Positions 42,401-50,300 of a stretch of 64,000 nt of DNA are shown here, piece by piece. Numbering within the stretch: position 1 is the stretch's first letter; each line of letters opens with the position of its first letter. Both the position numbers and the translations under genes were made by a program. The DNA comes from Promerops cafer (lineage: Eukaryota > Chordata > Aves > Passeriformes > Nectariniidae): assembly GCA_013398275.1 (NCBI GenBank), contig VZSE01015512.1:284513-348512 (forward strand), in the 5' to 3' direction. Below the pieces are notes generated by a model. That model was not told the DNA's origin, did no database searches, and worked only from the letters and a program-made list of their open reading frames with translations.

Positions 42401-43953
42401 CTATTTTAATGGCTATTTGAAAGAGTAAAAAGCTGAAGTTCCCAACTGTTTGCACGTCTGCCTGCCAATTGTTTCCCTCCCTACATCAGGATCAATAACT
42501 GGGAGCAAAGAAACATCCCTGTTTAACCATGAGATCTTCTTTAACTGCAGGGTAATCAGCTAATCCGGGCAGACTCCTTTATTCAGCTTTACATGGGCAA
42601 TACTATCATTAAAGTTATAAACTTTAATTTGACTCAAGGAATGCCATTTACTGGTTTAGCACGCAAATATTTTTACAGCCGTTTGTATCAAGCTCCATAT
42701 AAACTACAGGGGATTTATAGCACATAAAGCAACATCTTAAAGCTGCTGTTACAGCCACTGCAGAGCACAGGACAGCTGGAGCAAAAACATTCACTGAGGC
42801 ATCTCGTGTTTGAAGAGATGTACCAACACACACAACCAGCGAAACAACTGCTTTCTGGGCACTGGATCCCCCAGTATTCAATATCCACAGATTTCTCACG
42901 CTATTCCCGTTGGCATACTGGAAAAGGGTAGCACTTCCTAGTGACTCTGAGTAATGGTAAAGTAAACGGGAGCTAAAGAAATCCCATCACCCGAAGAAAA
43001 GTGAACTGCATCAGAAACTGGATGGTGAGCTGGAGCCAAACGCTGCCACCAACATTTAGAAAGGGATGCTAAATCGCTTCAGCGGCTTGATTTTTTTCCC
43101 CAAAAACTTAAGAGCCAAGAGATAAGACTTAAATGCTTTGATCTAAGGAAGGTAAACGTTGTTTCAAACTCTATTTCAGTTTTAAAGAGACACACATAAA
43201 AACTGAGAGTAAAAAAAGTTACGGTTGTGAAGGGATTGCTCGTACCCTCCTGCTCTGTGCTGGAAATAAACACAAGGTTCAACCTCTGCGTGTAGCGGGG
43301 GAGGGGAAGGGAAGGGAGACGGCAACAAAACCAGAGCGGTGCCTCTCCTGGAATTCCAGGGCTTGCCATGGACTCCGCGGGTTACCGAAGGAGCTGGAGG
43401 AGCTACACCCCGCCAAACACCAGGAGGACAGAGGAGAATAAAGAAAAAAACATCGATTACGGCCCCCAGCTCGCAACCACACAAAGAAAGAGGAGCCCTT
43501 TCAGTGCCAAAGGCCTCGTTCCCGACGCTTCCACAGCAGGAAGCGAGATCCTGGCCGGGCCCGAGGGGCCTCCCGGGAGAACGGGGCGACGAGGAGCCCT
43601 CTCCACCCCCAGGGTGTACCGAGAGGAGTCGTCCCCTTCACCCCTCCAGCGGATAATACCGAGGATCGGAGGATACCGAGTTGAGCCCCGTCCAGCCCCG
43701 GGGGGTACTGAGGAGCCCACTCCAACCCTGGGGGTACCGACAAGTGTGTGTGAGGACCTGGCCGCGGACGGGCCGGGGCCGGGACCGCTCAGGAGGCCTC
43801 TGGCCCGTCCCGCCACCCCCCACGCCCCTTCCCCCGTGTGTCCCCCCCAGTCCCGGTGCCGGAGGGCCGCACCTGGATGACCTCGTTGACCTCGCGGATG
43901 CACTCCACCATGTGCTGCAGGATCTGCTCGGCCGTCAGCACCTCGTAGCGATA
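6404..43953 (-). CDS. ARIH1: ARIH1, ariadne RBR E3 ubiquitin ligase, exons 1 (partial) to 9
   Basis: This is an RBR-type E3 ligase that receives ubiquitin from UBE2L3 through RING1, passes it via a RING2 cysteine and cooperates with neddylated cullin-RING ligases (family knowledge). Nine exons on the minus strand join in frame to 244 codons (43873-43953, 22277-22344, 16448-16592, 12245-12337, 11847-11902, 8831-8897, 8037-8143, 7538-7580, 6404-6475), all with GT-AG borders and matching phases. They encode the UBA-like region, RING1 (C-x2-C, C-G-H-x2-C-x2-C, C-x4-C), the IBR zinc site and the start of the RING1-IBR-to-RING2 linker. The peptide is nearly identical to vertebrate ARIH1 as I remember it; ARIH2 and other RBR proteins fit far less well. 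The start codon is lost in the assembly gap. RING2 with the catalytic cysteine and the Ariadne domain must lie left of position 1, since no exon 10 is visible in 1-6403. Confidence 0.97.
6755..7082 (+). mobile_element. CR1 LINE fragment in ARIH1 intron 8
   Basis: It starts in the 'ccttccagtacctgaaagga' part of CR1 and runs through the 'cttcccactgccagagggca', 'gaggacctggaacaggctgc' and 'gatgatctttaaggtccctt' blocks. It lies antisense to ARIH1 within the 1.06-kb intron 8. The terminal attctatg repeats are missing. Confidence 0.93.
7372..7437 (+). mobile_element. CR1-like 3'-end fragment (short)
   Basis: 'gggctcaatgatccctgggg' followed by gtcccttccagctcaggatc and a 'gattctatgg' end resembles the last ~60 bases of another CR1 subfamily. 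It is too short to classify firmly, and it sits about 100 bp from ARIH1 exon 8. Confidence 0.6.
7538..7580 (-). CDS. ARIH1: ARIH1 exon 8, end of IBR
   Basis: A 43-nt micro-exon with acceptor TCTTACAG and donor GTGAGC. It finishes the split Cys codon and adds [14 protein letters not shown], which contributes the last IBR zinc ligands (Cys, His, Cys). Phase agrees with exons 7 and 9. Confidence 0.97.
7581..8036 (-). other. ARIH1: ARIH1 intron 7
   Basis: A 456-nt intron between the two IBR exons. Nearly half of it is the CR1 copy at 7732-7941. Confidence 0.9.
7732..7941 (+). mobile_element. CR1 LINE fragment with internal deletion, ARIH1 intron 7
   Basis: The CR1 3' region runs from 'gtgacaggacaagggggaac' to 'cacctttaaggtccctccca'. 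The middle is short: the 'gtgagacaccgaaactggtt' block is joined almost directly to 'tgtccaggctggacagggct', so the stretch between them in the other copies is absent. It ends only about 95 bp from the ARIH1 exon 7 donor. Confidence 0.9.
8037..8143 (-). CDS. ARIH1: ARIH1 exon 7, IBR domain
   Basis: A 107-nt exon with acceptor GTTTCGCAG and donor GTAAGA. It encodes 35 codons starting [15 protein letters not shown] and ending in the CKCGRQF stretch, plus two bases of a Cys codon. It supplies most of the zinc ligands of the in-between-RING domain. Confidence 0.98.
8144..8830 (-). other. ARIH1: ARIH1 intron 6
   Basis: A 687-nt intron with a short AT-rich repeat around 8543-8575 (tandem 'tataactatta' units). 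No coding or RNA gene signal seen. Confidence 0.9.
8831..8897 (-). CDS. ARIH1: ARIH1 exon 6, RING1-IBR linker
   Basis: A 67-nt exon with acceptor TTCCCACAG and donor GTGAGT. It completes the split Met codon and encodes 22 residues beginning [13 protein letters not shown], ending at a Glu codon (exit phase 0). This is the helical linker between RING1 and the IBR. Confidence 0.97.
8898..11846 (-). other. ARIH1: ARIH1 intron 5
   Basis: A 2.95-kb intron containing an AT dinucleotide tract at 9081-9109 and a T homopolymer near 10062. No repeat family or exon recognised. Confidence 0.9.
9081..9109. repeat. AT-rich microsatellite
   Basis: A run of mostly alternating A and T ('aatatataaatatatatata' onward), inside ARIH1 intron 5. 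Confidence 0.8.
11847..11902 (-). CDS. ARIH1: ARIH1 exon 5, last RING1 ligands
   Basis: A 56-nt exon with acceptor TTTTTCAG and donor GTAAGT. It encodes [18 protein letters not shown] plus two bases of a Met codon. The two cysteines (C-P-A-H-G-C) are the final zinc ligand pair of RING1. It lies only 342 nt downstream of exon 4. Confidence 0.97.
11903..12244 (-). other. ARIH1: ARIH1 intron 4
   Basis: A 342-nt intron between two RING1 exons. It ends in a T-rich polypyrimidine tract on the minus strand. No other element. Confidence 0.9.
12245..12337 (-). CDS. ARIH1: ARIH1 exon 4, RING1 core
   Basis: A 93-nt exon (31 codons, phase 0 at both ends), acceptor TCATTGCAG, donor GTAAAA. It carries the [11 protein letters not shown] segment with four zinc ligands (Cys, His, Cys, Cys) of RING1, the module that engages the E2 UBE2L3. 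Confidence 0.97.
13756..13892. repeat. Direct duplication, copy A
   Basis: This segment and 14922-15062 share long identical runs, including 'ggcttttccatgaattctg', 'gtgatgggaagcaa' and over 50 matching bases from 'caagggaatcatccc' to 'ggcacacaaga'. The copies are in the same orientation about 1.17 kb apart. No repeat family is recognised. Confidence 0.9.
14922..15062. repeat. Direct duplication, copy B
   Basis: This is the partner of 13756-13892, with a few substitutions and a small indel ('aaaccaaaccaaacc' against 'aaaccagccc'). It lies in ARIH1 intron 3. Both copies keep an open frame on the minus strand, which explains the similar translated peptides; that looks incidental. Confidence 0.9.
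15220..15285 (+). mobile_element. CR1-type 3' end, short fragment
   Basis: 'gtgcagggccaggagttgga' then 'cccgatgatccttgtgggcc' and 'ttccatgattctgtgattct' is a typical 3' end of a CR1 subfamily different from the copies at 1.9 and 6.8 kb. Only the last ~65 bases are present. Confidence 0.75.
16448..16592 (-). CDS. ARIH1: ARIH1 exon 3, start of RING1
   Basis: A 145-nt exon with acceptor TTGTGCAG and donor GTGAGT, exit phase 0. It finishes the Arg codon of exon 2 and encodes 48 residues: the end of the UBA-like region, the basic KSRTRQ linker and the first two RING1 zinc ligands (Cys-Gln-Ile-Cys). The residue just before the first ligand is Ser (codon TCC), where I recall Pro in mammalian ARIH1. 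Confidence 0.97.
16593..22276 (-). other. ARIH1: ARIH1 intron 2
   Basis: A 5.68-kb intron. I see no repeat family, RNA gene or hidden exon. ORFs here lack domain motifs. Confidence 0.85.
22277..22344 (-). CDS. ARIH1: ARIH1 exon 2
   Basis: A 68-nt exon with acceptor CTTTCTCCAG and donor GTAAGC. It reads [20 protein letters not shown] then Met-Glu plus two bases of an Arg codon, entering in phase 0 and leaving in phase 2. It completes most of the UBA-like domain. The flanking introns are the two largest complete ones of the gene. Confidence 0.97.
22530..22554. repeat. (CAAA)n microsatellite
   Basis: 'aaaaacaaacaaacaaacaa' and flanking A residues, about five units, in ARIH1 intron 1. Confidence 0.8.
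25982..26001. repeat. Poly(T) run
   Basis: Twenty consecutive T. No retrocopy or target-site duplication is evident next to it. Confidence 0.9.
38641..38658. repeat. Poly(A) run
   Basis: Eighteen consecutive A in ARIH1 intron 1. No recognisable retrocopy lies upstream of it. Confidence 0.9.
40150..40174. repeat. Perfect 11-bp inverted repeat with 3-nt loop
   Basis: The arms caatgacattg (40150-40160) and caatgtcattg (40164-40174) are exact reverse complements around 'caa'. It could fold as a short hairpin in either strand. Confidence 0.85.
43591..43740. repeat. Degenerate GC-rich minisatellite beside ARIH1 exon 1
   Basis: About five imperfect units, most near 30-40 bp, each ending in a variant of 'gggggtaccga' (ends at about 43622, 43662, 43679, 43711 and 43740) and mostly starting 'gaggagccc'-like. 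It lies about 130 bp inside intron 1 and within the CpG-rich promoter region. Confidence 0.7.
43873..43953 (-). CDS. ARIH1: ARIH1 exon 1, 3' part (UBA-like region)
   Basis: This gives 27 codons, starting Tyr-Arg-Tyr-Glu and ending at a Gln codon directly before a GTGCGG donor (43872-43871), phase 0. The stretch is the first helices of the ARIH1 UBA-like domain, which binds NEDD8 on cullins. The upstream side runs into the N gap at 43954, so the acidic and glycine-rich N-terminal segment and the ATG are not readable. Confidence 0.95.
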
Positions 43954-44118
43954 NNNNNNNNNNNNNNNNNNNNNNNNNNNNNNNNNNNNNNNNNNNNNNN
44001 NNNNNNNNNNNNNNNNNNNNNNNNNNNNNNNNNNNNNNNNNNNNNNNNNNNNNNNNNNNNNNNNNNNNNNNNNNNNNNNNNNNNNNNNNNNNNNNNNNNN
44101 NNNNNNNNNNNNNNNNNN
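43954..44118. other. Assembly gap (165 N)
   Basis: A run of N that interrupts ARIH1 exon 1. Sequence on both sides is extremely GC-rich. The gap size may be nominal, because mammalian ARIH1 has roughly 100 residues before the first visible codon, more than 165 bases could encode. Confidence 0.99.
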
Positions 44119-44300
44119 CCCCGCGCGTCACCGCCACCCGCCCGCGCCTGCGCGCCCGCCGCCATCTCACCCCGCCCGCCGCCGCCATCTTGGGTGCGCG
44201 ACACGCCCCCACCCAGCCCCCGCCCGCCTCATGCCGGCGCCGCCATGTTGAGTGTGGCGCGGCGCCAGGGTGGGTGCGGCAGGGACGCTCCGCGGAATCA
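44119..44300 (-). promoter_or_regulatory. ARIH1: ARIH1 CpG-island promoter / 5' UTR region
   Basis: Very GC- and CpG-rich sequence, TATA-less on the minus strand. It contains three YY1-type motifs in the ARIH1 sense direction: gagatggcggc (44168-44158), aagatggcggc (44191-44181) and aacatggcggc (44249-44239). Such motifs are typical just downstream of housekeeping gene start sites. The exact transcription start cannot be read. Confidence 0.7.
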
Positions 44301-44310
44301 CCGTGCCACT

Positions 44311-44682
44311 GGGGTGGAAAAGACCTCCGAGACCGTCGAGTCCAACCTGAGACCCAACGCCATCCTGTCAGCCAGACCACAGCACTGAGTGCCACGTCCA
44401 GTCCTTCCTTGGACACCTCCACGGATGGGCACTCCACCATCTCCCCATCCAATGCCTGACAACACTTTCCGTGAAGCAATTCCTCCTGATGTTCAACCTG
44501 ACCCTCCCCTGGCACAGCTTGAGGACGTCTCATCTTGTCCTGTCCCTTGCTCCCTGGGAGCAGAGCCCGACCTCCCCAGCTGTTCCCTCCTGTCAGGGAC
44601 TTGTGCACAGCCAGAAGGTCCCTCCTGAGCCTCCTTTTCTCCAGGCTGAGCCCCCCAAGCTCCTTCAGCTGCTCCTGGTGCT
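44311..44682 (-). mobile_element. CR1 LINE fragment immediately upstream of ARIH1
   Basis: In plus orientation it reads as the reverse complement of CR1: 'ggacacctccacggatgggc', 'caatgcctgacaacactttc', 'cctcccctggcacagcttga' and 'ctccttttctccaggctgag'. It is in sense orientation with ARIH1, ending about 60 bp from the nearest YY1-type motif. Confidence 0.9.
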
Positions 44683-44698
44683 ACACAATATGAAGTAT

Positions 44699-44955
44699 TT
44701 GGAATGGACCTTAAAGCTCATCTTATTACACCCCCTGCCACGGGCAGGAACACCTTCCACTAGCCCAGCTTGCTCCAAGCCCTGTCCAACCTGGCCTTGC
44801 ACACTGCCAGGGATCCAGGGGCAGCCACAGCTGCTCTGGGCACCCTGTGCCAGGGCCTCACCACCCTCACAGGGTGGAATTTCTTCTCAATAAGTAACTT
44901 AAACGTTCCCTTTTTCAGTTTGTAGCCATTGGTCTGTCCTATCCCTACAGTTCCT
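44699..44955 (-). mobile_element. Second CR1 LINE fragment, tandem to the previous one
   Basis: The reverse complement of a CR1 3' region of another subfamily: 'ccttaaagctcatcttatta', 'ccccctgccacgggcaggaa', 'gccagggatccaggggcagc', 'ccctttttcagtttgtagcc'. It has the same orientation as 44311-44682. A 16-base stretch separates the two. Confidence 0.9.
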
Positions 44956-46920
44956 GATGAAGCTGGGGCAGTGGGGGATCAGAAGGTTTGGGGGGGGTTA
45001 CCAGCATCTCCTTCTGCCCACCCGGTGATGGGACATGAAGTGGAACTGGGGCATGGAGCCCTCCTGAAGCGTGCTGTGGGCTAAGCGTGGAGAAGACTCC
45101 CAGTGCCACCATTAAATTGAGTGGTGTGGGGTCTGTGCCGAGCCACTTGTGAGGACAATGTGATGTAAATGTGAGGGGAATGTGAAGGAAAGGTATAAGA
45201 AAATAGGTTGCACTGCCTCAAAATCAGAATAAAATTGCACTGAGACCCTCCAGGCAGAAATTCCTGGTCATTCTCTGGGATAAACATGAGCCCACCGTCC
45301 CTCGGGGGGACCCTGACTGTGCCAGGTGGCATCTCCAAGCTCCAGTGTTGCCTTCTGGTCTGTAAAGATGGTACTACCTGGATTTTCACTAGTGCCAGGC
45401 TTGATTCCCTTTATTCTCTGTGAATCTGGCGTTTTGCAGGGGGAAAAACACACGAGTCATTTCATTCCCAGACCGGGGATAGACTTTTTTACCTCCTGGA
45501 GTTGACAAGTGCCCTGGGCAGTTCAGGAACGCCGTTCCCAGGTGGTCTCATCCCTGCCAGAGCCTCTCACCTGACCACTGAGCTGCCAGCAAAGGGCAGG
45601 ATGGACACAGAGGTGCTGCAGGGGCTGAGCACCCTTTGTCTCAGCGTCCCCTGCCTCCAGCATCAGCTGTGCTCAGCCTGATACGGAGGAGGCTCGCTGG
45701 GCTCATTGTCTGCAGCCGTTCGGGGAGCTCACGGAACTCCGGTTGGCTTGGAAACAAGGCTGCAGTCTGGCCCAGAGGAGAACCAGCTGCTCCCCCCTCT
45801 CCACCACCGTTCACCATGGATGTGAGAGCCTGGCACAGCCCCGGGAGGGCTCCAGGGCCACCTTCTCCCACTGGTGCTCACCTTCCACTTCCTCGCGCCC
45901 TGGGGAATAATTTCTTCCCGGGGTGACGTGGGGCCATTTGGATGTGGTGACATTATTCACCCACTCTGCCTGGATGAAGATGAGACTCATCAGGGCAGTA
46001 TGTGGTGTAGGTGGGACAAATTTCATCAGCTCTGTCGGACAGGAGTCATCCAGTGCAGCAGGATCCTGCTTCATGCTCTTGTCTCATACAAATCCCTTGT
46101 GAAACAGGAAGAAAATTAGAAGCCACATCCAAAAGGGTGTTTATTTCCTGCTGGAACACAGCATAATGATGGCCACAGTGACAGGGCCCCTCAGGGATCC
46201 AAGGAGATTAAGGGTCTGATGGCCTGGTAGATGTTTCTAGAACCCTCGCTGGTTACCTGGCTGCATCTTCAGACACACAGGCAGCTCCCTGAGCTCTGCT
46301 CTGCCCGGGTCAAGAGCACACAGGGGGTGTGGACTAGGCATGCACATTGCCTCATGCCATGCTAGCCAGTCAATAAAGCCAGTTCTCTAATTACCCAACT
46401 TAGGTGGAATTGCAAAGGCCAGAGCTTTAATCATCCTGCCCTACATAAATGTAAGTAGCCCTGACTTGGTCCAGCTCCAGATGCACCATCTGGACATCTG
46501 CCAGGCTGGTCCCACCTCACACATCCTGTGTGGGCTCAGGTAGTTGCTCCAGGTCCTCATCTCATGCTTCATCCCCAAGGGGATGTGTGTCACCCCCTGG
46601 GACACTGAGCTACTCCTGCCCAGCTGGTGACATGTCCAGCTCCTGGACAACAATGACAAGGCACAAGCCATTTTTGGGCTGCTCATCTGCCCACGGGACC
46701 CCAAAAAAGGCACTGACCAAACAGTGGGGTTTGGCTTTATTGGATTTTGGCAGCTTTGGACACAAAAGCCCTTGGCGGAGGTGACCTTCCCCTCAGGGAC
46801 AGACCCAGGAGCGTGTTTGGGAAGCAGCTGTTCCTGGGAGCAGGGACTGGCCATCTCCAGATGCTCCAAGAACCTCCCCACAGCCCTGTCCTGGCCCTGG
46901 CCAAGGCTGCAGAGTTCAGC
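44956..46920. other. Intergenic, left part
   Basis: Between the ARIH1 upstream CR1 pair and the next CR1. No exon, RNA gene or repeat family recognised. Confidence 0.75.
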
Positions 46921-46924
46921 CCAG

Positions 46925-47375
46925 AGCCTTGCACAGAGCCCAGAGAGAGGAGTTTCTGGAGCCAGGCTGGGAGAGCTGGGGGTGCTCACCTGGACAAGAG
47001 AAGGCTCCAGGGAAACCTCAGAGCCCCATCCAGTGCCTAAAGGGAGAGCTGGAGAGGGACTGAGGACAAAGGATGGAGGGAGAGGACAAGGGGGAATGGC
47101 TTCCCACTGCCAAAGGGCAGGGTTAGATGGGATATTGGGAAGGAGTTCCTGGCTGGGAGGGTGGTGAGGCCCTGGCACAGACTGGTCAGAGCAGCTGTGG
47201 CTGCCCCTGAATCCCTGGAAGTGTTCCAGGCAAGGTTGGATGGGGCTTGGAGCAACCTTGGCCAGTGGAAGGTGTCCCTGCCTGTGGCAGGGGGTGGAAC
47301 AAGATGATCTTTAGAGATAGGGACCTACCTTCCTACCCAAACCATGCTATGATTCTATGATGGTTCTATGATCTC
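46925..47375 (+). mobile_element. CR1 LINE, longest copy in the window
   Basis: It extends further 5' than the other copies ('ggctgggagagctgggggtg', 'gacaagagaaggctccaggg') and continues to the 3' end with 'gatgatctttagagataggg' and repeated 'attctatgat'/'ttctatgatc' units. An insertion splits the usual aaggtccc block near 47315. A long minus-strand ORF over it (46441-47178) is antisense repeat sequence. Confidence 0.92.
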
Positions 47376-50300
47376 AGTAATAAATATTTATAAACAGTGA
47401 TGGAATCTTCCCAATGACATCCCACAGATAAAGGAAACCAGTTCACCTTCTACAGTCCCAGCCTTATCCTTCCCAACTGCAGGACAGGCATCAGCACTTT
47501 GCAGTCGGCTATTCCAGCAACAGTTACACTAATACATCTCAGAAATACTCTTTGGAATTAAATTTTAGCCATGCATTTTGCAAAAGGCCTTTCTTTATTT
47601 TGAAGTTTCCAAGCAATGGTCACATATGAAGCCCTGTCACCCACCAGCTTCTTGTAGGTGGTTGGCAAAAGATACCTGAGAAAAGCAGGGCTGCTGCCTT
47701 CAGCTCATTCAGGGGGGATCTGCACTTTCTCTGGGAATTTTAGGACTCCAGCTACTGAGGAAAGCCAAAAACTTCTCTTCTGCCCACTCTGAAAAATGAT
47801 TTAGATCTCCATAGACACCTGGTGCTTTTTCACTTTATTCTTGCAAGAGCTTAATTACCCAAGTGATTCTGTTAACTGTTAACACTGAAGCTGACAAGAA
47901 TAAAATATTGCCTTGCAATCACCTTGCTCCCCAAAGTTAAGCACATGCTTACAGGATTTATGGGAGCAGCGCCTCTGGGCACAGGGAGTTTGTCACGGCG
48001 CATCCACAGGCTCTGATTGATTCCAGCTCAGCCCCACAGCCGTGACTGGGAGCAGCCAGGGACAGCAGCCACATGTACTCAGCCTCCACAAGAACTTGCA
48101 GCATCTCCTCGTGACAAGCCCTGATTCGTGATACCAAGATGCTGTGAAAGTGCTGGTGTCCCACACCAGAAACCGCCTGCAGATTCAGGGTGAACCTCCC
48201 ATCCCACCCAGCCTCCTTCCTGCTCCCGCATTCCTTGAGGCAGGCAGGATCTCTGGAAAAAGCCTTTCTTCTCCATCACCAGAGACACACAGAGCTCCCA
48301 CGCTGGGAGAAAGGAAACCCAAAAGATTTCTCAATGCCTAGGGTTTGATTTTGGGTGACTGCACACTTCTTAACAACCTCAACCATAAGCATGGGCTGAG
48401 GAGCCCCTCAGATCACCACCCCAAAGCTGTGCGAGCTGGAGATAACCCAGAAGAAAAAAGGCTCTGTGGTAACATCAACAGTGGAAACACCACCAGGCTG
48501 AGCTCGAGTCAGGACCCCAAATCCTCCACACTGATTAACACATCTCACTTCAAGCTTTTTGCTTTAAACTCCACTCTCAAGCTCGTAACTGTTGAAATCC
48601 TTCTCCTCGCTGCTGCCTGCTAACTCCAAGTCTCCCAGGCCTCACTTCCCTCACATGTGCTCTCCCAGCTGAAGAGGTCCCTTCTGTTAAACCCCATCTT
48701 TGTGGGGAAATTCCTTCAGCACGTGCACCTGCTGAACCATTTGATGGCAGCACTGGTAAGTGGGGGTCTAGCTGGGAAGGTAGGGATATGGAAATGAGTT
48801 CTCCTGTGTTTCAAAAACCACTGGAGTGCGTCCTTGTAGCTCCAAAAGCATCCTGCCATACACCAGCCTGCTTCAGGCCCCCAAAACATCAAGGTTCCTC
48901 ACGGGCTGAGTTGTTAGAGCTGGTGAAAATACCCTGGATATGGATTTAGCATCTCATGTTTAGGATCTTCTTTGTGCACATGCTAAAGCTCCACCAAACG
49001 TCTCTAGGGGCTCCTGCTGGGTGTTTAAATGTGAGCACCCCTCTGCTTGATGATGAGCAACATCATCCCTGAAATACAACCATGTGCAACAGGAGGGTCC
49101 ACACCTGAAAAGACCTGGCACATGCTGACCACACTCCCTCCAGGTCACCACCACAAGTAAGGACACTTCAACCCTGCAACCCTTTGTGCTTGCAGTCCAG
49201 ATCCCATCATTATTTTACCAAGGATTAAAGTGAAGGTAAACAAGCAAATGGAGATAGTAGTTTTGCCCAGAAAGGCTCTGAGATGCCAAAATTCAAGTTA
49301 GAGGTCTTACAGGTATTTCCAGGAGATGATCTGTGTTTTCCAAAGCCCCCTTCCACCCACACCATCAGCAGGTCCCTTGAGCTGAGAGTTGCTTCATTCA
49401 GGAGCAATTTTCCCAGACAGTGTTGGCTTGAAGAGCAAAGCAAATAGAAAACTCATGCCCTGTGAAGGTGTTCATGAATGGCTTTCTCCATTCCCACTTC
49501 ACTGGCTCAGACACTTCTCATCAGAGGAAGAATCTGTGTGTAAAGCACCCTCCTGATTAAATGCAGAAGCAGCCAGCATTGTAGGGAGTTAGGTGGCATA
49601 ATAAATGGATTTATATGTTTTTAAAATGCTGTGGTGCAATTGCACTGGCAGCCCAAAAGCTACCTTCATGCCCCAAAGGCAAACAAACCAGAAAGACTCA
49701 AATGTGACACCAGCCAGGTTTTGTAACAATTTATATCAGAATAATTAATTTGGACTCCTACCAAATTCATTGTTGGTAGCAAGCAGGTAATCCAGCAATG
49801 TCCTGGCGCAGCAGTTTTTTGCAGACCCCCAGCAAGTCCCAGCGTTTGCATCAGAGATGACCAGAGAGGTTTGTAGGTACCCCCCTACTGGCTGTAGGCC
49901 AGTACAGCCCTGCCTCGGGTTCACTCCCTGCGTGCTCCTTGCTGAACAGGAGCTTTGGAAAAGGCCTCCCAGGTGGTTATATCACCCTGCAGAGATGCTC
50001 TGAGCCCACGAGCTGGTCCCTTGACGGGCTACTGAAGAGCATCAGCAGCTTCGGGCTGCTGGTGCTCCGTGCCCAGCGCAGGACAGAGTGTAAACCAGGT
50101 TCTTTCAGCCAAGCTCCACAGTTAAACACAGGCTTAAGCAGTTTTCTTATGTAAAGAAACATTCGAAAATCAGACTGTTAGTCTGGATTAATGCCGGCCA
50201 GCTACAGATGAACTTCAATGAGTCATCCCCCAGAGACATCAGGTCCCCTAAAATAGCATCAGCAACTGAATCTGTAGAAAGGCTGGAATATTTGGACTGA

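Larger units (their letters stand above)
22345..43872 (-). other. ARIH1: ARIH1 intron 1
   Basis: A 21.5-kb first intron. It contains a (CAAA)n tract at 22530-22554, a T20 run at 25982-26001, an A18 run at 38641-38658, a perfect inverted repeat at 40150-40174 and a degenerate minisatellite close to the donor (43591-43740). The rest is plain, A/T-leaning unique sequence with no coding evidence. Confidence 0.85.

Noticed and set aside
43457..44608. A 383-codon minus-strand ORF over the ARIH1 promoter region
   Set aside because: It runs through the N gap and through CR1 sequence; only the short ARIH1 exon 1 part is real, and in its own frame. Length is an artefact of GC-rich DNA and N.
46441..47178. 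A 245-codon minus-strand ORF
   Set aside because: About half of it is antisense to the CR1 copy at 46925-47375 and it has no protein family features.
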